NCBI RefSeq assembly: GCF_025869515.1
Contig: NZ_JAOZVR010000110.1
Location: forward strand, 1-34,910
Reading direction: 5' to 3'
Length of the DNA: 34,910 bases
From: Ferrovibrio sp.
GTDB taxonomy: Bacteria; Pseudomonadota; Alphaproteobacteria; Ferrovibrionales; Ferrovibrionaceae
Below, piece after piece: positions 23,279 to 31,753 of this stretch; position 1 is the stretch's first letter; every line of letters starts with the position of its first letter. The position numbers and the translations under genes are program-made. The notes under the pieces were generated by a model, which saw only the letters and a list, made by a program, of their open reading frames with translations, was not told where the DNA came from and made no database searches.

Positions 23279-23885
23279 GAAAACCGCTGTTCCTGCCGCC
23301 ATCGAATCGCTCGACGCTTTCGCCTACGGTGCCGCGGCAGATCCGGAGATGGCCAACGATGCGCCGATCGTGCGCCATCTCATCGCGCAGCTGCGCAAGA
23401 GCAAGCGCTACCTGCTGCCAGTCGGCGGCGAGGTGATGCGCCGCGAGCTGGCGGCCAGCGGCGTACTGCCGATTCCCGAGTTCAAGCTGCCGGCGCCCCA
23501 GCTCACACTGGAGTTCCAGGTCAGCGAGGCCGGCTTTCTGACCGATCCCTACCGTCACTTCAGCCAGCCGACGATTATCCGCATGGCGCTGGTGCAGTAC
23601 CGTCTGCTTAAAGCTTCGGCGTATCTCGAAGCTTGGTGCGACCCAGCGCAAGGAGGTCGATCTTCCGAGGCCGACCGCCTTGGGGGCGGCGAACCGGTGC
23701 CTCATAGCTGGCGAGCCAAAGTTCAACCGTGGACCGGCGCCAGAGGCGCCTGCGCAATCCGGGAATGCTCACGCACGGTGGAAGAGCATGTTGGCGTTCG
23801 AGCCGCGAGCGTATTGCGCGTGCGGCTGAACTCGGGTTGCCATTGCCAAGACCCAAAAGGAGTCCGAGCCCCGCACTGTCGATGA
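23277..23885 (+). CDS. hypothetical protein, probably truncated at its 3' end
   Basis: The first 110 or so residues (MKTAVPAAIESLDAFAYG, PIVRHLIAQLRKSKRYLLPV, FKLPAPQLTLEFQV, FSQPTIIRMALVQY) have a regular, GC3-biased, protein-like composition unlike the surrounding decay. After about 23605 the frame becomes low-quality. The change coincides with an inverted repeat AAGCTTCG/CGAAGCTT (23611-23634), suggesting a junction. No ribosome site precedes ATG, so the N-terminus may also be displaced. Unknown function; such proteins are common in phage and plasmid-derived islands. Confidence 0.4.
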   Translation: MKTAVPAAIESLDAFAYGAAADPEMANDAPIVRHLIAQLRKSKRYLLPVGGEVMRRELAASGVLPIPEFKLPAPQLTLEFQVSEAGFLTDPYRHFSQPTIIRMALVQYRLLKASAYLEAWCDPAQGGRSSEADRLGGGEPVPHSWRAKVQPWTGARGACAIRECSRTVEEHVGVRAASVLRVRLNSGCHCQDPKGVRAPHCR

Positions 23886-23955
23886 GCTCAAGCTGCAAGG
23901 GCGACGGCGACAGGGCGCCGTCTAGGATTGATTCCTTCATTATCTGGACCCTCAA

Positions 23956-24153
23956 AGTCGCGTATCCGACTCTTGGCGGTATCCCGAATTTTTGAAGGTG
24001 GAAACGGCCGCCGCCCGGGACAGATTCGGGACAGATTGCACCTCGTAACCTAGGAGGTTTTGGGGTGTTGCTTCCTAGCCAGAGGCGCTATGATCGCATC
24101 TCGATCAACAAGTTACAGCCGTGTTGGCGGAATCTCGGTGGGAAACCTTTCGG
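23956..24153. other. non-coding end of the island next to the attachment site
   Basis: No gene is seen. GGGACAGATT is repeated directly at 24017-24026 and 24028-24037. The DNA immediately left of the tRNA fragment does not resemble the missing tRNA 5' half. Confidence 0.4.
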
Positions 24154-24198
24154 CTCATAATGCTGAGGTCGGTGGTTCGATTCCACTCATCACCACCA
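24154..24198 (+). tRNA. 3' fragment of tRNA-Met(CAU), presumptive attachment site
   Basis: The 45 bases run from CTCATAA (anticodon loop with CAT) through a variable region, GGTGG-TTCGATT-CCACT (T arm) and CATCACC-A-CCA (acceptor 3' strand). The expected 5' partner strands (GGTGATG and the CAGCA anticodon stem) are absent; the preceding bases TTTCGG cannot pair. This is therefore a half gene. Tyrosine-recombinase elements integrate in tRNA 3' ends, rebuilding a full tRNA at one side and leaving the identical 3' segment at the other. It is thus taken as the distal attachment site of the island, with the integrase and intact tRNA beyond the left edge. Confidence 0.8.
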
Positions 24199-24216
24199 AC
24201 AAATCAAGCGCTTAGA

Positions 24217-24244
24217 AGCCCGGCCTGCTGATGCCGGGCTTTTT
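24217..24244 (+). terminator. rho-independent terminator of the original tRNA gene
   Basis: AGCCCGGC-ctgctgat-GCCGGGCT followed by a T-run. It lies 19 bases after the tRNA CCA end and marks the start of chromosomal sequence. Confidence 0.85.
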
Positions 24245-24267
24245 CGTAACAGCATCGGGCGATGCTG

Positions 24268-25602
24268 CTAAAGCGCTGCCAGTTCGCACTCGATCTCGTC
24301 CATCAGCGGCCGCTGCGCCAGTGGCGCTTGCAGGCAACGCGCCTTCAGCGCCGCAAGCTGCGTCAGCCTGCTGTCGTTTGCGACGGCGGCGGGTTCGTCG
24401 CAATGCTGCAGCAGCTCTTCCAGCAGGCAGCCGTAGGCGCGGACTTCGAGGCGCTGCAGGGCCTGCGATTGCGCCGCTGCGCCGGGCGCGAAGAACGAGG
24501 CCGCGCCGAAGTCGCCGATCAGGCAGTCGCCGGCGCCGTTCCACAGCGTGTTATGCGCATACAGATCGCCGTGCAGGATGCCGCGCGCGTGCAGATGCGC
24601 GGTGGCCGCGGCCAGGCCGCGCGCCATTTTCACGGCGGTGTCGGCCGACCAGCGCGTGCCCGGCGGATACACATCGCGGGTGCAGGAGGCCAGGCTGGGC
24701 GGGCCGGCGAGGTTGCGGAACACTGGGTCGATCAGCTGCATCACCAGCCCCGGCGTCGCCTGCGGATGGCCGCTGATGCGGCCTTCGACCGGAATCAGGT
24801 TCGGATGGCGGCCGGCGGCGATGCAGGCGTCCATTTCGCTGCGCGGCAGGCCGTCGCTGGTGACCGCGCCCTTGAACAGTTTCACCGCGACCGGCAGCGC
24901 CGGCGCGCTCGCGGTATCGCGCTGCCACAGCGCGCGATGGATCACGCCGGACGCGCCTTCGCCGAGCTGCGTCTGCAGTGTCAATCGCGGCCAGGCGATG
25001 TCCGCCGCCGGATGTTCGGCGACCGCCTCGGCTTCGCTGATGTCGCTGAACGGGTTGCCCGCATAGGCCAGCCACGAAAGCCGCGGCAGGTCGAACAGCC
25101 ACGCCGGCAGCGAGGCCAGCTGGTTGGCGGCGATGCGCAGCAGTTCCAGCCCGGTGCAACCCGCCATCTCGGCCGGCAGTTGCGTCAGCTGGTTGCCGGC
25201 CAGCATCAATTTCTGCAGGCGCGTACAACGGCCGATCGCGGCGGGCAGCTCAGTGATGCAGTTGTCGGTCAGGATCAGCCAGCGCAGCTGCGGCGACAGC
25301 GCCGCCGCCGGCACATGGCGGATGCGGTTGGCCTTGAAGCCGACCGTGTCCAGAGCCGGGCATTGCCCGACCACCGCGGGCAGTTCGGTGAACGAGTTGT
25401 CCGAGCAGAACAGCACGCGCAGCCGCGTCAGCCGCGGCAGGTCGTCGGGCAGAGTGCTCAGCGCGTTGCCGGACAGGTTCAGCACTTCCAGCGTGTCCGC
25501 CAGATCGAAGACCTCGCGCGGCAGTTCGCTCAGCCCGCAGCTCAGATCCAGCCGCCGGATGCCGGCCAGTTCTCCGGAGCGCAGTTGCGCGAGTGTGTGC
25601 AT
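24268..25602 (-). CDS. leucine-rich-repeat protein kinase
   Basis: The 444-residue cytoplasmic protein has six or seven LRRs (about 15-195; repeated LxxLxLxxNxLxxLP) joined to a short eukaryotic-type kinase domain (about 205-444). Kinase features are LGEGASGVIHRAL (glycine loop), VAVKLFKG (lysine), GILHGDLYAHNTLW (catalytic loop; HGD rather than HRD) and IGDFGAASFF (DFG). It is reminiscent of the LRR-kinase proteins annotated in pseudomonads and relatives. There is no signal peptide. It stands alone on the minus strand just outside the island. Substrate unknown; the HGD loop is usual in small bacterial and aminoglycoside-like kinases. Confidence 0.85.
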   Translation of the reverse strand: MHTLAQLRSGELAGIRRLDLSCGLSELPREVFDLADTLEVLNLSGNALSTLPDDLPRLTRLRVLFCSDNSFTELPAVVGQCPALDTVGFKANRIRHVPAAALSPQLRWLILTDNCITELPAAIGRCTRLQKLMLAGNQLTQLPAEMAGCTGLELLRIAANQLASLPAWLFDLPRLSWLAYAGNPFSDISEAEAVAEHPAADIAWPRLTLQTQLGEGASGVIHRALWQRDTASAPALPVAVKLFKGAVTSDGLPRSEMDACIAAGRHPNLIPVEGRISGHPQATPGLVMQLIDPVFRNLAGPPSLASCTRDVYPPGTRWSADTAVKMARGLAAATAHLHARGILHGDLYAHNTLWNGAGDCLIGDFGAASFFAPGAAAQSQALQRLEVRAYGCLLEELLQHCDEPAAVANDSRLTQLAALKARCLQAPLAQRPLMDEIECELAAL

Positions 25603-25677
25603 GCCGATATCGCGAGTAGGGGAGCGCGAAGCGTACAGGATACGCTTCGCGGCCCGGCGCGCCGCTGCCGCGGGGGC

Positions 25678-26319
25678 TCAGATCAGATCGCGGTAATTCT
25701 GGATCACGACCATCACCAGCTGGCTGCGAGAGCGCACGTCGAGCTTGTTGAACAACTGCTGGAAGCTGGCCTTGACTGCGCTCTCCGAGCTGCCGAGACG
25801 GCGCCCGATCTGCTTGTTCGACAGCCCCTGCAGCAACCCGCGCAACACCGCGCGCTCGCGCTCGGTGAAACCGACGCGCGCCGGTTCCTGCGCGGCGGTG
25901 ACGATGGCCTGCAGGTAGCGCTGCTCGATCAGTACCTGGCCCATCGCCACCGCGTGGATGCTGTTCTTGAGCTCGTCCGGCGACACTTCCTTGCGGCAGA
26001 TGCCGGAGATGCCGAGGCGGATCAGCTCCAGCGCGTCGCGCTCCGGCAGGCCGGCCGTCACCACCAGCAGCGAGCCCGAGGCCGATCGCCGCGGCTCGCG
26101 CGCGAAGTCCAGCGCGGTGTGCTCGCCGAGATCGTAATCGACGATCACCACGTCCGGGCACAGCGTGTCGATCTCGGCCAGCGATTGCGCGATCGAACCG
26201 CCGTGGCCGACAACGGCGAAGCGCGCGTCGGCGTCGAGCAGGCGCCGCAGGCCTTCGCGGAACAGCGTGTGATCGTCGAGCAGGTACAGGCGGATCGGAG
26301 GCGGCGTACCGTCAGCCAT
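25678..26319 (-). CDS. NarL/LuxR-type response regulator
   Basis: A 213-residue protein with receiver domain (LYLLDDHTLFREGLRRLL; phosphoacceptor D61 in VVIVDYDLG; VTAGLPE; CRKEVSP) and LuxR helix-turn-helix (FTERERAVLRGLLQGLSNKQIGRRLGSSESAVKASFQQLFNKL). Its ATG overlaps the end of the kinase gene by eight bases, so the pair is coupled. Alanine-for-serine/threonine-type variation is absent in the switch region. Targets are unknown. Confidence 0.92.
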   Translation of the reverse strand: MADGTPPPIRLYLLDDHTLFREGLRRLLDADARFAVVGHGGSIAQSLAEIDTLCPDVVIVDYDLGEHTALDFAREPRRSASGSLLVVTAGLPERDALELIRLGISGICRKEVSPDELKNSIHAVAMGQVLIEQRYLQAIVTAAQEPARVGFTERERAVLRGLLQGLSNKQIGRRLGSSESAVKASFQQLFNKLDVRSRSQLVMVVIQNYRDLI

Positions 26320-27736
26320 GCGCCGCCTCGGCCGACGAGGCCAGCGGCAAAAGCAGCTCGAAGCAGGCGCCGCCGCTCGCAGCGCCGGCGACGTGCCGCA
26401 ACTGTCCGCCCTGGTGCGCCATCAGCGTGCGCGAGATATAGAGCCCGAGTCCGGTACCATCGGCGCCGGGCCGGAACGGCTGGAACAGCGTCGCTGCGTC
26501 GCGGATTCCAGGGCCGGAGTCCTGCACCGCCAGCACCGCACGGTCGCCGTCGATGCGCGCCGCCAGCCGCAGCTGGCGTGCGGGCCGCGTGCTCACCGCG
26601 CGCAAGGCGTTCTGCGACAGGTTCAGCAGCACCTGCAGCAAGGCCTGGCGGTTGCCGCGTACCGCCGGAAAGTCGGCGGGCACGTGCACCTCGATCGCGC
26701 CGTCGAGGTCAGCCCAGTCCGGGCCGATGATCAGCTGGAGTTCGGTACACAGCGCCTGCAGCCGCAGGTGGCCGCCGCTGCCGGGCTCGGCCTGCTGGCG
26801 CAGGTCGAAGGACGCGAGTTCGAGCAAGGCGCGCACCAGGCTTTGCAGCGCCGCCAGATCGGGGTCGCCGTGCATCGCCGGATGCCGCGCCAGGTTGGAC
26901 GCGACGACGCCGGCAGCCGAGCACAGGTTGCGAATTTCGTGCGACACCGCGCCGGCCAGCAGGCGGTTGTGATTCTGCAGATCGCTGAAGTGCGCAACCT
27001 CGCGTTCGCGCACTTCGTCGGACGCGTCGGCGACGATCGCCGCAAGCTTGCGGCCGTCGCCATCGCCGTAGACCGAGAACCAGGTCGTCGCCGGAAACGC
27101 GCTGCCGTCGGCGCGCCGGCCCCAGGTGCTGGTCGAGGTGCGCAGGTCGCCGACGCTGGCGCTCATCGACAGCGCGTCGGCGAGCACCGGCAGAAAGTCG
27201 CCGACCGGCCGCCCGACCGCACTCTGTTCTTCGTCGAGTTCCATCATGTCCTGCGTGGCGCGGTTGGCGGCGATGATGCGGCCGTCGCTGTCCACGGTCA
27301 GGATCGCCGCCGGGCTGCTGTCGGCGAGCAGGCGCAGCCGGCGTTCGGCGCGACGCCGCAGCCGCTGCTCGGCGCGCAGCCGCGCGTAATGTTCCAGCAT
27401 CGCGCGCCGGCGTCGGCTGATCTCGGCGACCAGCAGGCCGCAACCGGCGTAGGCAACCGCGGCCATCGAAAAGCGCAGCGCCTGTTCCAGCGGCGTCTCG
27501 TGCATCACGAACAGCCCGCGCGCCGCGGCGCAGGCGCAGGCCGCGAGCACGATCTGCCGCCTTGACAGCACGGTTGCGGCGAGCACGACCGGCAGGATGT
27601 ACAGCAGGCCCAGCGATACGCCGAGGCGCGAATACCACTCGGCCATCACCAGCGCGCTGAGCATGGTCGCGGCGGTCGCCAGCACCGCGGGCTGGCTCAG
27701 GCTGATTCCGTATTGACCGATGCGCAGCGGCGGCAT
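26312..27736 (-). CDS. PAS-domain sensor histidine kinase
   Basis: The 474-residue kinase has four N-terminal membrane helices (about 17-105, like the DUF4118/MASE-type membrane anchors), a coiled linker, a PAS domain (about 132-240; LLADSSPAAILTVDSDGRIIAANRA), HisKA-like H266 (AVSHEIRN) and an ATPase domain (LLNLSQNALRAV, DSGPGIRD, GTGLGLYISRTLM). It is cotranscribed with the overlapping LuxR-type regulator. The 215-base gap to the bestrophin gene should hold divergent promoters. No ligand can be inferred. Confidence 0.9.
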   Translation of the reverse strand: MPPLRIGQYGISLSQPAVLATAATMLSALVMAEWYSRLGVSLGLLYILPVVLAATVLSRRQIVLAACACAAARGLFVMHETPLEQALRFSMAAVAYAGCGLLVAEISRRRRAMLEHYARLRAEQRLRRRAERRLRLLADSSPAAILTVDSDGRIIAANRATQDMMELDEEQSAVGRPVGDFLPVLADALSMSASVGDLRTSTSTWGRRADGSAFPATTWFSVYGDGDGRKLAAIVADASDEVREREVAHFSDLQNHNRLLAGAVSHEIRNLCSAAGVVASNLARHPAMHGDPDLAALQSLVRALLELASFDLRQQAEPGSGGHLRLQALCTELQLIIGPDWADLDGAIEVHVPADFPAVRGNRQALLQVLLNLSQNALRAVSTRPARQLRLAARIDGDRAVLAVQDSGPGIRDAATLFQPFRPGADGTGLGLYISRTLMAHQGGQLRHVAGAASGGACFELLLPLASSAEAAHG

Positions 27737-27951
27737 GAGCAGTTGTTTCCACGTTCGAAGAACCTGATCAGATCACCGGATGCGCCGTCGGTTCCTCGAT
27801 CTATCGAAAGATAGTCCGGCGCGCGACCTTCGTCGCCGCGATCCACGACGAGCGATGACGTTTCGATAGCAGACGCGCCACCACTGCAGGCCTTTAATGG
27901 ATCGCAACGCATACGACGCGATGCATCGCCCGCAACGGAAGTAGCCCCGAG

Positions 27952-28860
27952 ATGATCCTGCGAGAGTCCTTTCCGCTGAAACGCATCTGGCCCGGCACCT
28001 ATAAAAGGCTGCTGTTGCTGCTGGCGTTCGATTGCGCGGTCGCCGGCTGTTACGTGCTGCTGGACTGGCACTGGCTGTCGCTGGACGCGCTGCCGCTGGC
28101 GCCGCTGGGTTCGGCGCTGGCGATCTTTCTGGCGTTCCGCGCCAACGCCGCTTATGGCCGTTGGTGGGAGGCGCGCCAGCTGTGGGGGCAGCTGGTCAAC
28201 ACCTCGCGCGCGATCGCGCGGCAGGCGCTGACCGCGTTCGACGCCGATCCGCAAGAGCCGCGGCATATAAAGCTGCGCGACGACCTGGTGCTGCATCAGG
28301 TTGCGTTCGTACACGCGCTGCGCTGCCATCTGCGGCGCCAGAACCCGCAGCCCGAACTGGTCGGCCTGCTCGGGTTCGAGCGCGCCGAGGGCCTGCGGCT
28401 CTACGGCAACGTGCCCAACGCGCTGACGCTGCGCCAGGCGCAGCTGCTGCATCAGGCGCGCGAGCTGGGGATGATCGACAGCCTGCGCTGGAGCGCGCTC
28501 GACGCCAGCCTGACCACGCTCGCGAACATCCAGGGCGCCTGCGAGCGCATCAAGAACACGCCGCTGCCGCGCCAGTTCAGCACGCTGCCGCGCGTGTTGA
28601 TCGATGCCTATTGCTGGCTGGTGCCGCTGGGCCTGGTTGCCGGCCTCGGCGCGGTGACGCCGGTGGCGTCGGCGCTGATCAGTTTCACGCTGATCGCGAT
28701 CGACAGCGCCAGCGGCGCGATCGAAGACCCGTTCGAAAACACCATCAACGACACGCCGATGACCGCGCTGTCGCGCGGCATCGAGCTGGTGCTGCGCGAA
28801 ATGCTCGACCAGCGCCGTCCGCTGCCCGAAGTCGCCGCGATCGACGGCTTCGTCTACTGA
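27952..28860 (+). CDS. bestrophin-like anion channel
   Basis: The 302-residue protein belongs to the bestrophin/UPF0187 family: two N-terminal helices (about 20-60), ALAIFLAFRANAAYGRWWEARQLWGQLVN (family signature), a long helical middle and two further helices (about 215-250), ending IDSASGAIEDPFENTINDTPM, where the acidic DPFE block matches the family. Bacterial members form pentameric channels that may carry anions or cations. It is followed by a stress protein gene 34 bases later on the same strand, suggesting an operon. Confidence 0.88.
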   Translation: MILRESFPLKRIWPGTYKRLLLLLAFDCAVAGCYVLLDWHWLSLDALPLAPLGSALAIFLAFRANAAYGRWWEARQLWGQLVNTSRAIARQALTAFDADPQEPRHIKLRDDLVLHQVAFVHALRCHLRRQNPQPELVGLLGFERAEGLRLYGNVPNALTLRQAQLLHQARELGMIDSLRWSALDASLTTLANIQGACERIKNTPLPRQFSTLPRVLIDAYCWLVPLGLVAGLGAVTPVASALISFTLIAIDSASGAIEDPFENTINDTPMTALSRGIELVLREMLDQRRPLPEVAAIDGFVY

Positions 28861-28894
28861 TTCCCCCGATGCTTTCTATACCCAGGAGCCATCC

Positions 28895-29866
28895 ATGACT
28901 GCCAATGTGCCGGTGTTTCCGCGCCAGCTCGTGTTCGCCACGAATTTCTCCGAAGCCTGCCACAGCGCGATTCCGCTGGTGGCGCAGTGGGTCGACGCGC
29001 TGCAGGCGCGGCTGACGTTATTGCACGTGCATGCGCGTGGCGAGCAGGCGACCGCACAGCGTGCGCTGCATTCGTTCTTCGCCGAGGCCGCGAATTATCC
29101 GGGCTGCGAACGCGTGCTACTGTCCGGCGACCCGGCACGCGGCATCGCCGCGTTCTGCCGCGAACATCCACAGGCACTGCTGGTAATGCCGCCGAGCTCG
29201 CGCCGCTTTTTGCCGCGTCCGCTGCACGTATCGCTACGGACTCGCGTATTGCGCGACGTCGTCACGCCGATGATGACGCTGCCGTACACCGACGCGATCC
29301 CCGAGCCGCCGCAGCCCGGCGGACACGTCGCCTGCTGGCTGACCGGACGCGAACGCCGGCTCGACCATCTGCGCGAAGCGGCCGCGATCGCGCGTCGTCG
29401 CGGCGCCGAGCTGCATCTGTTCTATGCGTTGCCGGAGATCAGCGAGGGCCTGATGATGGAAGCGATGACCGCGCCGCGTCCGTTCGCCGCGTCCGCCGCG
29501 ACGCGCTGGCTCGATCACATCGTCGACCATCTCGGCGACGATCTGACGATCCGCCTGCAGCTGGCGACCGGCAGTGCCGCGCAGGTGCTGCAAAAGCTGC
29601 TGCGCCGCAGCCGCGCGAACATCCTGGTTGCCGACCGCGATGCGACGATACATAGCCGCCTGCTGCGGGCATCGCTGAGCAGTGCGGGCGCGTCGCGCTA
29701 TCTGCTGATCTGCGTGCCGCCGCGCGACGACGAGGGCTTCGATCCGATGCTGCCGCCGGGCCCGACGCCGACCTTGCGTCTGCCGACGCTGCCGCGTTTC
29801 GCGCGACCACCGCGGGTGGCTCGCAGCAGCGGGCACGACGCCAGCCTGCGCCTGCTGTTCGCCTGA
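28895..29866 (+). CDS. tandem universal stress protein (UspA-like)
   Basis: The 323-residue protein begins RQLVFATNFSEACHSAIPLV and LTLLHVHA, the first strand and helix of a Usp domain, and contains a second degenerate domain (about 150-285; GAELHLFYALPEI, ANILVADRDATIHSRLLRASL). The nucleotide-binding GxxGxxGS(S/T) loop is not evident in either half, so ATP binding is doubtful. A proline/arginine-rich tail follows. GGAGCC lies before its ATG. A GGCGGCG/CGCCGCC hairpin (29887-29906) lies after the gene. Confidence 0.75.
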   Translation: MTANVPVFPRQLVFATNFSEACHSAIPLVAQWVDALQARLTLLHVHARGEQATAQRALHSFFAEAANYPGCERVLLSGDPARGIAAFCREHPQALLVMPPSSRRFLPRPLHVSLRTRVLRDVVTPMMTLPYTDAIPEPPQPGGHVACWLTGRERRLDHLREAAAIARRRGAELHLFYALPEISEGLMMEAMTAPRPFAASAATRWLDHIVDHLGDDLTIRLQLATGSAAQVLQKLLRRSRANILVADRDATIHSRLLRASLSSAGASRYLLICVPPRDDEGFDPMLPPGPTPTLRLPTLPRFARPPRVARSSGHDASLRLLFA

Positions 29867-29931
29867 GCCTACGCTCCGAGGCCCGCGGCGGCGTATGCTC
29901 GCCGCCCATTGCAATACCGGAGCGGCGATCG

Positions 29932-30273
29932 ATGTCCAGCGAAGTCACCACCGCCAGGCTGCGCGGCCTCGTCAGCGATGCGGCGGCCGCAGTCGGCGAG
30001 GGCAGGATCGACACCGCCGACAGCGCCGCGGCGACGCGCGCGCTGGACACGATCATGGAGTCGATGAAGCGGGCCGCCGGCCTCGGCAGTGACAAGCTGC
30101 GGCCGATTTACGCCGAACTGCTGGCCGACGCGACGCGCGCCTACGCCCGTGCCTTGAACGACGCGCTGCCGCGTCGCATCGCCGGTGCGATCAGCGCCAA
30201 AGAGTTCCGCGACCTGATGCGCCAGGCGGCCCTGGACCACAAGGCGGTCAAGGATCGCGTCGAGCGCGCCTGA
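29932..30273 (+). CDS. small helical hypothetical protein
   Basis: The 113-residue product is alanine-rich and predicted almost wholly helical, with no signal peptide or membrane span. GGAG nine bases before ATG supports the start, and the strong GC3 bias supports coding. It converges on the efflux operon, whose last stop is only five bases away. No family recognised. Confidence 0.65.
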   Translation: MSSEVTTARLRGLVSDAAAAVGEGRIDTADSAAATRALDTIMESMKRAAGLGSDKLRPIYAELLADATRAYARALNDALPRRIAGAISAKEFRDLMRQAALDHKAVKDRVERA

Positions 30274-30277
30274 GCGA

Positions 30278-31753
30278 TCAAGGCGGCGGCGCTGCGCTGG
30301 CCACCGCCGGCGCGGGGTTGGCCCAGCCGCCGCCGAGCGCGCGGATCAGTGCGACGCTGGCGCGCAGACGCTCGGTGTCGATCGTGACCAGGTCGCGCTG
30401 CGCGTCCAGCGCCGCGCTCTGCGCCGTGGTCACTTCCAGATAATTCACCGCGCCCTGGCGGTAACGAATCGTCGCCAGTTCCACAGCGTGCTCGGAGGCT
30501 GCCACCGCCTGCGCTTCTTCTTCGGCCGCGTCCTGGTAGCGGTCGAGCAGTGCGAGGTTGTCTTCCACTTCGGCGAAAGCCTGCAGCACGGTCACCCGAT
30601 AGCGGGCGCCGGCTTCGTCGAGCAGCGCGCGTGCCTGGTCGACCTGCGCCGCGCGGCGGCCGCCGTCGAGCAGGTCCAGCGCCAGGCTCGGGCCTATCGA
30701 CCAGAACAGGTTCGATGCCTTGAACCAGTCGCTGCCCTGATAGCTCTGGTAGCCGACCGTGCCGCCCAGCGTCAGGCTGGGGAACCAGGCCGCGCGGGCG
30801 ACGCCGACGCTGGCGTTGGCGGCCGCGGTGCGGCGCTCGGCGGCGGCGATGTCGGGGCGGCGCTGCAGCAGCGTCGACGGCACGTCGGTCGGCAGCTGCG
30901 GCACGGCGAGCCGGGTGGTTTTCGGCGCGATGCTGAAGCTCGACGGCGATTCGCCGATCAGCGCCGCGATCGCATGCTCCTGCACCGCGCGCTGGCCCAT
31001 CGACGTCGAGCGCTGCGCCTTGGCGGCCTGCAGCTGCGTGCGGGCGCGGGCGACGTCGAGGCCGGAGGCGATGCCGCCGTCGCGTCGTGACTGCGTCAGC
31101 TCCAGCGCGCGTGCAAACGCGTCGACATTGCGGTTCAGCAGATCCACGGTGTTGTCGAGGCCGCGCAGCTGCAGATACTGGTCGACCAGCTGCGCGCGCA
31201 GGCTCAGCTGCGCCGACGCCAGATCGTCGCCGGCAGCGACGAAGCTGGCGTCGCCGGCCTTGACGCTGTTGCGCACGCGGCCCCACAGGTCGACTTCGTA
31301 GCTGGCCTGCAGGCCGAGCGAATTGTCCTTGAAATAGCGCGTGTCGCTGCCGCTGGGCGGGCGCATGTCGGAGCCGCGGTTCGGCTCGTACTGGCCACTC
31401 AGCGACAGCCTCGGGAACAGCGACACACGGCTCTGATCGTAGTACGCGCGTGCCTGGTCGTAGCGCGCCAGCGCGGCCGCCAGCGTCGGGCTGTTCTGCT
31501 CTAGCCTTGCGACCAGCGAGTCCAGCGTGTCGTCACGGTACAGCGTCCACCAGTTGCCGCGATCGAGCTGGTCGGCCGGCGCGGCCGCGGTCCAGTCGCG
31601 ATGTCCGGCGGCTTCCTTGTAATCGCCGGCGACCGGCACCGCGGGCAGCTGGTACTTCGGCGCCAGGCAGCCGCTCAGCGCCAGCGCTGCCGCGCCGGCC
31701 AGCGCGGTTTTCAGGAAACGCTGGCGCGACACTTCAGCTCTTCTTGGCGTCAT
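30278..31753 (-). CDS. RND efflux outer-membrane lipoprotein (NodT/OprM family)
   Basis: The 491-residue TolC-type factor starts with a signal peptide and lipobox ALSGC (cysteine 29). Two repeats of long helical hairpins follow, with VDLWGRVRNSVKA, ARTQLQAAKAQR, LLQRRPDIAAAERRTAAANASVGVARAAWFPSLTLGG and ALDLLDGGRRAAQVDQARA, the family's landmarks. It forms the trimeric exit duct. The ATG at 31753 overlaps the adaptor gene by 20 bases; a GTG at 31732, just after the adaptor stop, would give an equally good signal peptide. It is the last gene of the three-gene efflux operon. Confidence 0.92.
   Translation of the reverse strand: MTPRRAEVSRQRFLKTALAGAAALALSGCLAPKYQLPAVPVAGDYKEAAGHRDWTAAAPADQLDRGNWWTLYRDDTLDSLVARLEQNSPTLAAALARYDQARAYYDQSRVSLFPRLSLSGQYEPNRGSDMRPPSGSDTRYFKDNSLGLQASYEVDLWGRVRNSVKAGDASFVAAGDDLASAQLSLRAQLVDQYLQLRGLDNTVDLLNRNVDAFARALELTQSRRDGGIASGLDVARARTQLQAAKAQRSTSMGQRAVQEHAIAALIGESPSSFSIAPKTTRLAVPQLPTDVPSTLLQRRPDIAAAERRTAAANASVGVARAAWFPSLTLGGTVGYQSYQGSDWFKASNLFWSIGPSLALDLLDGGRRAAQVDQARALLDEAGARYRVTVLQAFAEVEDNLALLDRYQDAAEEEAQAVAASEHAVELATIRYRQGAVNYLEVTTAQSAALDAQRDLVTIDTERLRASVALIRALGGGWANPAPAVASAAPPP

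Noticed and set aside
23608..23955. 115-residue minus-strand frame ending GGRPRKIDLLALGRTKL
   Set aside because: It overlaps the poor-quality 3' part of the plus-strand frame at 23277, has no ribosome site and no recognisable domain; it may be part of a decayed IS but cannot be supported.
24262..26730. 822-residue plus-strand frame opposite the LRR kinase and two-component genes
   Set aside because: It is the antisense of three well-identified genes; its arginine/glutamine/alanine-rich composition is an effect of GC3 bias.
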